Shown piece by piece: positions 55,658 to 64,000 of a stretch of 64,000 nucleotides of DNA (its first letter is position 1; each line of letters starts with the position of its first letter). The translations under genes were made by a program, and so were the position numbers. The notes under the pieces were generated by a model, which worked only from the letters and a program-made list of their open reading frames with translations, searched no databases and was not told the origin of the DNA. The DNA lies in the NCBI GenBank assembly GCA_025738555.1, contig JAOVFP010000005.1, positions 992,001 to 1,056,000 of the forward strand, written 5' to 3'. Source of the stretch: Cyathus striatus. Taxonomy: Eukaryota; Basidiomycota; Agaricomycetes; Agaricales; Nidulariaceae.

Positions 55658-57806
55658 ATGTCTCACTCTTCCAATGCCTCCCACTCCAACAACTCCATTC
55701 CCCGCTCTCCCACCAACTCGGTTTCTCGCCCTTCTGCCAACTCGGTTCCTCACTCTACCAACATCTCTCCCCACTCTTCCAATGTCTCTGATGCTGGATG
55801 TGCCGTGCATGTGGATGGGACTTTGAAAGACGCGTCCGAGATACAGTTCTTCTACGACAAGGACAATGACCTTCCAATGGCTACTGCTTCGCCCTCAGAA
55901 TCAGAAGACTCTGTAACTGAAGCCTCAAATACGAAAGGAAAGGCTCCTGTTAAAATGCGTACTTCAACGTGCAAACCAAAGCCTTCCCAACGTGTATGTG
56001 AGGCTGCAGAGTCTGAAGTAAGCTCGAGAGCTGCTAGAAAGCCACAGAAGAAGAAGCGCCCTGCTTCTGGAAGTCCAAAGTCGTCATGTCAGCCTCCGAA
56101 GAAAACCTCTTTGGTTGCTTCTAGCGAGGAACTTCAGGTGGACACCAAAAAGGAACTGAGTGAAGACACAGAGAGGGAACTCAGTGGACCCAACAACACA
56201 GATCTTACATATGAGAAGTTGAAGCAAATGGGTGATAACGATAATGCAGTATGTTGTTCTATTTATGTTCTACTTCTAATTACTGACAATGTATATTCTT
56301 CAGGCTAGTCTTCCTCATAATAAGGAAGAATTAACTGCTGATGTTTGCCTCATTTTCCGTCGTGACAAGACATACAAGAACCCCAATACCAATAAAATCC
56401 TTGATGGTAATTGGTGTATGTTATGTCTGTAGGTATCTGATTTCATTTTTATTTATTTGTTGTATTAATGAGTTTTGAAGTGAAAAAAGCCCTGGTAACC
56501 CGAAGTGCTTCCTTACTGGAAGCACCAGTACTCTTCGTACGCATATTGCACGGTAAGCTAATCCATAAATTGTCTACTATGTGTCTAATATTCTACTTTA
56601 CTGTAGACATCACGTTGAAGAGTACATAAAGCACTGCAAAACAGTTGGCATTGAGCCTAATGCTTGTGCATTATCTAAACTTCCTTCTGCAGCAAGTGAA
56701 GGGTAAGCTTTATTATTTAATTCATTTATCTAATTCTAATTGGTTTGAAGTGGTATGACACAGGGCACACTTGACTCTATGGTTAAACAGGTGCCGAAAC
56801 CTCCTGCATTTTCACGGAATGGCTTATTCAACCACATTATTGAAATGATTGTTTGCGAGGATGAGGTATGTGACCTGTAGTAAGAACTTTTATTATATTT
56901 ACTTATTCTTCTATAGGCATTTCAATTGGTAGATAGAGGCAGTTTTCGACATCTACTTCGATACTGCCACCCCTCTATTGCAGAAAGCGATATCCCCCAC
57001 CACAATACATTGCGAAATGAGATTATACATCGATCTTCTTTCGCTATGGATATTGTTAAAGGGATTTTGAACAGCATCCCTAGCAAAACATCACTCACAT
57101 TTGACTTGTGGACTTCTGCAACTGGGGATCCGCATATTTCGATAACCAGTCACTATATTTATTCTCCGCCTGACTGACCTGACGATTGGGAATTGCGAGA
57201 TGAACAGCTCGCATTTGAGACCATTGAGGGTCATCACAACAGTGTGAACATCACAGCAGTTATTATGCACACTATTGACAGGTATAATCTTTATGGAAAG
57301 GTATGTAATTAGTTTTTAGTACATTATGTTGTTTGTACTCATGACTTTATATACAGCTTGGATGGATTACAAGTGATGGGGCATCAGTTAATAGGACGAC
57401 AATTCGGGAGCTCAAGAAACTTCTGAGCTTTAGTGATATTGAGTGGACTGCAAAAGAACATGATATTTTGTAAGTGCGCTACCACCTTACACTTAGTAAT
57501 TGTTCTAATTATTTTATAGATGTATGGAGCATGCTGTCCACTTGTCTGCACCCGCATCACCTAGCATGATTAATAAAAAGATCAAGGCTGCTCTTAAGAA
57601 GTCAAGCCGTAAAGGTGATCTTGACCTTGATGAACTTGACAAAGAGCTCGCCGAAATTGATCTTGAGGCTGAGAATGAAGGTGAGGGTGATGGCAAGGAT
57701 GAAGATGAAGTTGAGGGTGAAGCTGAAGGTAAAGATGATGGTGATGACGACTTCACCTTTCAAGCCAGCGACTCGCTTGGAAAGGCACTGGCCTTAGTGA
57801 AACAGG
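55658..57806 (+). pseudogene. hAT-family transposase, 3'-truncated, with nonsense codon
   Basis: Start at MSHSSNASHSNNS. A Ser-rich and Lys-rich disordered N-terminus is followed by a BED finger (FRRDKTYKNPNTNKILDGNW ... GSTSTLRTHIAR-HH ... HC), then PPAFSRNGLFNHIIEMIV, TSLTFDLWTSATGDPHISIT (first catalytic Asp), QLAFETIEGHHNSVNI, GWITSDGASVNRTT (second Asp) and MEHAVHLSA. TGA at 57175-57177 (GAC TGA CCT) cuts the protein; CGA to TGA is the simplest cause. A donor at about 57807 is followed by unrelated repeat, so the third catalytic acidic residue and the C-terminal dimerisation domain are missing. An acidic Glu/Asp/Gly insert lies at 57640-57750. Terminal repeats not found. Confidence 0.85.
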
Positions 57807-57843
57807 TATGTCTATAATTTGGCTATTTTATATTCTAAATAGC

Positions 57844-57900
57844 TTACTGGGAAGCGTTGACGTTGTCAACGGAAACCTTGCTTGCATATGTTAAGATAAG
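57844..57900 (+). repeat. Direct repeat flanking the hAT region, right copy
   Basis: Partner of 54055-54115; GTTGACGTTGTCAAC is a perfect 6-bp inverted repeat around GTT. It starts about 40 bp after the point where hAT similarity ends, so it probably marks the insertion that truncated the hAT gene. Confidence 0.7.
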
Positions 57901-58769
57901 GGATTTTCCAATAAAAAAAACTGAATAAAAAATAGCAATTAATATACAGTATAAGAGGGTCATGAAGGCACAAATATGTATTAGATGATATTTAATGTGT
58001 TGGTGCAAACCTCGACATTAGTTTCTCAATTTCAGTGAGCAGTAGCATTGTTTTCTTCATGTTCGTTTTTTTTTTTTTTTTGAATCCATAGTTTACTGTT
58101 GGTTGTGGCAGGCCATATGTCACGACAATGCTATGACTGCCTGGGAGCAGCTGCTACCTACTGGAATGTAAAGTAATTGTATAGTAGTTATATCATGTGA
58201 GAGAGAGAGAGCTGGCAGCAGGTGTTGAGGTATGAACTCAGGGTTACTACCCCTGCAGGGGAAGCACCAGGAGATAAGTGTGAAAGGGACCCTGTGATGC
58301 AGGTGTGAACCCTCAGGTATGTAGGTGAAGCCTGTGTTGATAGCTTTGAGTACTTGCAGAGCAGGGTAGGTTGCTGTGGGTAGGTTATATCTTCATCAAT
58401 CCAATTCCTCGAAATCCAATCTGTGTTCCCAATGTTGTCAGTTTAAGATAATAAATATCTAAGGTGGTCAGCAGGAAGTGACTTTGTTCGTGCTTTGCAC
58501 CTGAGTGTTGGGGGATATTATTTGTAGATATTCTCCTTAACTCAAGAGGTTTGGTGATGAACACAGGTGTATATTTAAGTGTAGAGGTGGGTAGGTAAGT
58601 TTAGAAGAGTAGGCGAATAGCAAGCACAACAACTAGGATTGTGGCAAGGGCTTGCAGGTGAAGGGTAGGCTGAAGATATAGGTCACTATTATGTTGAAGG
58701 TTGAAGCAGAGCTGAGGTCCCTGATGGTTTCTGCTTCTTACTTCACAACTGGGGCACATATATAATTTA
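57901..58769. other. Spacer with simple repeats
   Basis: Poly-T at about 58064-58081 and a short (GA)n run at about 58198-58212. No gene recognised. Confidence 0.5.
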
Positions 58770-59005
58770 CAAGGTTATGGTGCCTCACTATCTGAGTAGA
58801 CACAAATATGGTATAACAACAGTTGCTATATGAAGTTACGGTGTCTCACTATCTGAGTGGACACAAATACGATGCTGCTGCTGCTGCTGTTACTTTACAA
58901 AGATACGATGCCTCACTATCTGAGTGGACACAAATACGATGCTGCTGCTGCTGTTACTTTATGAAGATACAGTGCCTTACTATCTGAGTAGACACAAATA
59001 ATACA
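58770..59005 (+). repeat. Tandem repeat of about 65 bp, 4 copies
   Basis: Four units carry TGCCTCACTATCTGAGTGGACACAAATA-type sequence; the middle two include (GCT)4-5 runs. It may overlap a decayed element end. Noncoding. Confidence 0.85.
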
Positions 59006-59847
59006 AATTAGTTTCACACTTTACTGTTGACACTTTATATGTGACTCTGACAATATGTGTACTGGGTAGAGAGGAAGTATATAGGTTATATTTAGTAGGT
59101 AAGGGTTGTGTGCTACAACTGCAAAGGGATACAAACAAATGTAAACTAGGTATAAGTTGTTAATTCTACAGGCCAAATCCTCCTCCTTATATGCCTTTTA
59201 CCCTCCTGCTGACTAATCATATCCCACACCTACTTTCCCATTGTTCTCCAACTGGGGAAAGTATGAGTCATCCTTTTCTCCATTGTTTTCCAATTTAGGA
59301 TGCATGAGTCAGCATCTTAGACAATGGGTATATTTAGCACAATAGAAATGCTATTAATAGCACTTGAAAGAACAATGGGTATATTTAGCACAATGGTTGT
59401 GCTATTAATAGCTCTTGAGAACAATGGTGCTCTTTTGTTTGTACCTAAAAGCTTTCTTATTTTGTACAGGGTATAATTATTTGTACATATTAGTCTTGGT
59501 GTAGTTGTTTGTATGATGATATTTATTCTGATTAGTGCTGGTCCAGTAGTATGACTAAGTATTTGTGTATGTTTATCTTGATTAATAATGAGCTGGTATT
59601 GCAGTTACTTGTTTGTGTATAATTGTTCTGATTGGTGATGGACTATTAGTGTTTATGTAGCTTTATTTGTTAGTGTATTGATTAGTTACTTGTGTATGGT
59701 TTTCCTGATTAATAGTGAAATAGAAGTGCATATTAAGTGTTGTTTGTTAAGGTATTATTAAGTTTTCTAAGTGCTTGCTTTTCTATCTTTGAGTGATTTA
59801 GCTGTATTCATGTCATTATGTGAAGTCAACTTTCACCTGTGACAACA
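59006..59847. repeat. Degenerate repeats 3' of the LINE
   Basis: A 49-bp tandem duplication lies at 59325-59420 (CAATGGGTATATTTAGCACA units ending TGCTATTAATAGC). From 59500-59740, loose units contain TTGTGTATG and CTGATTAGTGATGG words. No gene. Confidence 0.6.
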
Positions 59848-61580
59848 TCACCCCTCCTCTGGTGGGCTCCAGGGGGGAATAGTACCAAAAACTTGAGAGA
59901 GGTGACCTGTGGCATTGACAAAATTGATGAGCACTGGTATGTGGTCCATGTTAGAGAGAATCCAGTTGAGGGATAGCCTCTGTCCATGGGGGGTGCATAC
60001 TGCTATAAGGGCATGGCACTGGGTGGAGTAGGCAGGGCAACAGAGGAGAAAGTGATCCACTGTCTCCTGGGCCTGTAGTTGGCATCTCTTGCAAAGGGGG
60101 GAGTCTGACTTCCCTATGTGGTGGAGGTGTTTGTGCAGTGCTATATGTCCAATGACCAGCTGTGTGAGAAGACTAGTGAGCTTTCAGAGTATGGAGAGTA
60201 AAAGAGAAGAGAAATATTTAGCCAGTTTAGAAGGGATGTTCCAGCTGATTCATGCATGGCTAGGTGAGGCCTTCCAAATGATGCAAGCAGCTTCATGAAG
60301 ATGGTGTCAATGCCCTGCACATAGTGCAGACTTGGTTGCAGGGAGAGTTTGTTGTAGGAACCGGATGTCAACTGTATGAGGGTCGGAACCACCCTCTGCT
60401 GCAGCCTTTGCCTCCTTGTCTGCTGCCTCATTGCCCACAATATCACAATGGCCAGGAACCCAGCAGAGGGTAATCTGCACATCCTGAAGTGACTTCTTTG
60501 ATATTGACTTCACAAATTCATCTGTAATGTACTGCCCAGAATGAGAGTAATGGCTTGTTGATGCCTGTAGAGAGGACTGGGTGTCAGCAGCAAATGTAAC
60601 ACTGGAGAAGCAGTGTTGTAGGGAAAGGAGACATGCTCCCAGTACAAGTCCAAGGCTTTCTGCATTGTAAACCACATAGGCCAAGTCATAGCCCAGCTGA
60701 TATTGCAGACTATCTATCCTGTGGCCTCTGTGGTAAAGAACTGCTGATGCCCCAATTTTATTTTTAAAACCTGACCCATCTGTATAAATGATAATGTTGG
60801 ATGTGTCATTGGCATCCTGCATAATGGCAGAGCAGGTGTCTCTTGCAATCTGAACCATGAAAGGGGGAGACCATGAAGGAGCATAGCAAGCCACTGTAAT
60901 TGTCTCAATATCCTTAGGATGACAAGGGAATGCCTCAAATAGAAGATGAAGAGGGGAGTTATGAACACGTAGACACTGGTAACTTGCTGCTTTTTGAACA
61001 AAGCAGGCCAGGGGGTGTGACTCTGGGAGCATACAATACTGCAACAGGGCCTGCTGCTGCATCCTGGATACCAGGAGATGAAATGGGAGTAGATCAGCTA
61101 GCAAATCAAGTGCATCAGTTGGTGAAGAGCAAAGACCCCCAGTAATGAGAAGTGCCACTTTCCACTGAATGGAGTGGAGAGGGATAAAGGTCATAGGCAC
61201 CTTAGCAGGGTTGCAGAGATCAGGTGGGGACAGGAACAATTCCACACCATATAACATGAGTGGCACTGCCTGAGACATGTAGAGGCAGCACATGCAAGAT
61301 GCTGCTACACCACTAGTTGGTTTGGCTATATGTGAGACTCTCTGGAGCCAAGCTTGTCCTTTAGCCAAGGCAGCAGCTTGTTGAGGCCCCCATCAAAGTT
61401 CATTATCCAGAATCAGTCCCAAAAAGCGGACTGTAGGCTGTGAGGGAATAGTTTGGCCTTGCAATTGTAGGGGCCAGTGTGGAATGGGCACTGTACAATT
61501 GTGTTCGTGCTCTGTAAGAGCATAATAGTGCTGAAGTGATGGGTCTTGCACCCGGCAACATGTTCATATTCGTTATAGCT
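59848..61580 (-). pseudogene. 3' part of a LINE (non-LTR retrotransposon) ORF2: RT thumb, RNase H, zinc knuckle
   Basis: Reading on the minus strand: IPHWPLQLQGQTIPSQP then VRFLGLILDNEL (the segment after the reverse transcriptase), TGA at 61393-61395, then QQAAALAKGQAWLQRVSHIA. RNase H follows with IYTDGSGFKNKIGASAV (Asp), YNAESLGLVLG (Glu), FAADTQSSLQAS (Asp) and WVPGHCDIVGNEAADKEAKA (His and Asp). After a frame change near 60300-60100, a Cys/His knuckle ends the protein (CQLQ ... TVDHFLLCCPAY ... H). The endonuclease and main reverse-transcriptase domains are absent, i.e. a 5'-truncated insertion. The TGA replaces the Arg of NELRW, from CGA. Confidence 0.82.
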
Positions 61581-61611
61581 CTGATAGCAATGTGTTATTA
61601 TTGTACAAGTA

Positions 61612-61648
61612 ATGTATATATATATATATATAGATAGATAGATAGATT
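61612..61648 (+). repeat. (TA)n(GATA)n microsatellite
   Basis: TATATATATATATATA runs into GATAGATAGATAGATTG. Confidence 0.9.
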
Positions 61649-62079
61649 GTAAGAACACTTTGCTTTTTACTTACATTTACTTTCCTACTGAAGAGATGAC
61701 CAATGATTGTTTATTGGTGGCAGGCTTAGGAGAGAGAGGAGGAGTGACAAGATATGGAGGAGTGATTATAGGAGGAGCTGTGATATTGTGAGGAGGAGGA
61801 AGTATAGTATAGATTGCTACCAGGTCAGCCATGTATAAATGCCAGGAAGGTGCATTATTGCAGGTAATGTCCAGAATGTGCCAATGAATAAGTGAACAAG
61901 TTCAAAGTGAATTTCAGCAGTGGCATTGACAAGGCAATGTTGATAATCAACTGGATGAATTTTATTTTTGTTGATGCTGTAAACAGTGGGATGATTGATA
62001 CTATGCATGGCAAAAAGTTTTGGCATGGCATCACAAGCAGGCATGTAGTGTTTACTGTGCATGCACAAAAGTGAGTGTG
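61649..62079. other. Spacer, nothing recognised
   Basis: Purine-rich short repeats (GGAGGAG words at 61735-61800); no gene. Confidence 0.4.
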
Positions 62080-64000
62080 ACTGAGCATGCCATGCTCAAG
62101 GTCAAATTTTCATGCTCAAGATATATTTAATAGTTATAACAGGCTTATTTCTAAGTCAAACTAATTGTAAATCAAGTGTATATACTGGTACTGTACTATT
62201 GTAGTCTTATTGCCACTGCAGGTAAAGTTTTTAAGCAAGATAAATGCTCAGAAGTAGAAGAATAAATATTAAATTTCATGCTCAAGGCAATATTATTCAT
62301 GCTCAAGGTGTGAGTGTGCACACTCACATCATGCTCAAGATTTTATTTCATGCACAGGGTCAACATCTCATGCACAGGGTCCATATTTTCATGCACAGTG
62401 TCTAAGTCTTCATGCTCAAGGTCTGTCAACTCACACTCAAGGTCTCTACTCCATGCTCACTATAAGATTAAATGTTACATTTGTATTTTGACTTCACTTA
62501 CATGTGAGAGGAGCAGTAAGTACTGTTAAGTACAATAGACACAACCACACTTAAATATAATACAAAATACTTAGTGATACTTATGTGTGAGCATGAAAGC
62601 ACATATTCATGCACATGGACACACCCAAACACATTTTAATTATTAGTGAACATTAATATAATACATGTTTGCTCTTAAATTATAGGATATAACCATGAGC
62701 ATGAATAATAATACTGATCATGCTCACACTCAAGTGACATTGGGAGATACATGTGAGCATGAAAACAGTAATTTAATACACATACCAAACTCAAGTCAGT
62801 AAACATGCATGAGCATACATATAAAATATCTATATTCATGCTTACTCTCAAATTATAGGAAATAAGCTTGAGTGTGAATAAGAATACTGATCATGCTCAC
62901 ACTCAAGTTAAAGGACATTGAGTGTGAGTGTAAGTATAGTACTCATGTGCAGTTATACTATGCAAATATACATGAGTGTGATAGGTATTCTATCATGCTT
63001 GTACTAAATCTCAAGTAAACCGAGTGTGAGTGTGAGTATGAATATAACACTCATGCATAATTCATGGTAAATATGCATGAGCATGAATAGGAATACTTAT
63101 CATGCTCATGCTCAAACCCAGTTAGCTTGGGCAAGAACATTAGTATGATATTTAATGCATGTTAAGACAGATCATAAGAACACAATGCTACAGTATGTAC
63201 TTAGGATAACAGTATATTTATGACATCCTATTGCTTCATGCTCACTTGCATATATTATTCATGCTCAGGGTCGAATTTCCATGCACAGACCCTGAGCATG
63301 CATGGAATTGTCTACCTGCACCATTTCATGCTCATGCTCAAACACATTTTAATTAAGAGTGAGCATGAATATAATACTTTTATTTATTCTCACTCTCAAT
63401 TAAAATGAGTTCAACCATGAGCATTAATGTGAAACATATTCACATTCATGAATATTGACTGTAAGTGAGCATGCATAATATAATTATGCATGCTCATGCT
63501 TCTTTCCTGTGACTTGAGGGTGAACATGAGTATAATAAGCATGAATATAAATATAATGTTTTTATTCAATCACACTCAAGTAAAAGGATATCTGTGTGTG
63601 CATGAATATGAATACTACACCCAAACTCCATTAAGTTAAATGTGAATGTCAATACAATATCTATATTCAAACTTATGCTCAAGTTTCAGGAAATGTATGT
63701 GAGCATAAATGTGAATACCTATCACACTCATACTCAATCTCATTTAAATTGAGCATGGTATGAATATAATATCCATATGCAATCTTACACTCAAATTATA
63801 AGAGATAAAAGTGAGTGCGAGCATGAATATTATACCTATATTCACATTCACACTCAAAATTCAGGAATAATTGGGAGTGTGAACATGATTAACTATCATG
63901 CTCATGCTCATGCTCAATTAACTTGAGTGTGAGCTTGAATATAATATTTATGTACTTTTCAGTTAGGCCATAAGGACATACAGTAGTATAGCATGTATGT
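62080..64000. repeat. CATGCTCA / TGAGCATG / TGAGTGTGA motif-dense region
   Basis: Almost 2 kb of AT-rich DNA packed with CATGCTCA and its complement TGAGCATG, plus GAGTGTGAGTGTGA and ACACTCAAG variants. Many are arranged as inverted pairs with 13-20 nt between (e.g. 62697-62727, 62869-62908, 63078-63115). Spacing is irregular (roughly 100-175 bp between the larger palindromes). No coding sequence. It continues to the window end. Confidence 0.85.

Overview
This window is nuclear DNA of a filamentous basidiomycete, most likely an Agaricomycete. The genes carry many short introns of about 45-85 bp with GTRNGY-type donors. The recognisable families (DUF6534-type membrane protein, Plavaka transposase, CxC5/CxC6 KDZ-associated protein, DUF6698-like protein, aryl-alcohol-oxidase-like GMC protein) are typical of, or expanded in, mushroom-forming fungi. 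No bacterial gene organisation, rRNA or convincing tRNA was seen. Exon structures were read by eye from splice motifs and family resemblance; no search was run.

Layout. 0.6-2.5 kb: an 18-exon DUF6534-type gene. 2.6-12.5 kb: gene-poor, with nested DNA transposons: one end of a long-terminal-repeat family, a 906-bp TA-flanked element inside it, a 383-bp inverted-repeat element, and a 2.2-kb TA-flanked element with transposase remains. 12.5-20.3 kb: a candidate large composite element, bounded by oppositely oriented GGACTCC-rich blocks, holding a 24-copy hairpin minisatellite, a charged accessory gene and a broken CxC5/CxC6 gene. 20.6-23.7 kb: purine-rich repeat and a 353-bp TA-flanked MITE. 23.7-31.5 kb: a broken DUF6698-like gene (minus), a nearly complete Plavaka gene (plus) with one nonsense codon, and an intact Tc1-type transposon. 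32.6-35.6 kb: a decayed LEA-like gene and an intact SET-domain gene. 36-44.4 kb: a mosaic of inverted-repeat elements, a dead GMC fragment and a 2.1-kb element with about 385-bp inverted repeats and 6-bp target duplications. 44.5-49 kb: two divergently oriented paralogues of an uncharacterised family. 49.9-52.2 kb: a secreted GMC oxidoreductase. 52.6-53.9 kb: a Cys-rich coiled-coil gene. 54-61.6 kb: a 3'-truncated hAT transposase, tandem repeats, and the 3' end of a LINE with an RNase H domain. 62-64 kb: AT-rich DNA densely studded with CATGCTCA/TGAGCATG hairpins.

The genes do not form a pathway; the window is an accessory, transposon-rich region. A recurring pattern is that at least four unrelated element reading frames are each broken by an in-frame TGA where a C-to-T change in CGA (Arg) is the simplest explanation. 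This fits CpG deamination or a RIP-like process. The Tc1 transposase is free of stops and has perfect element ends, so it looks recent.
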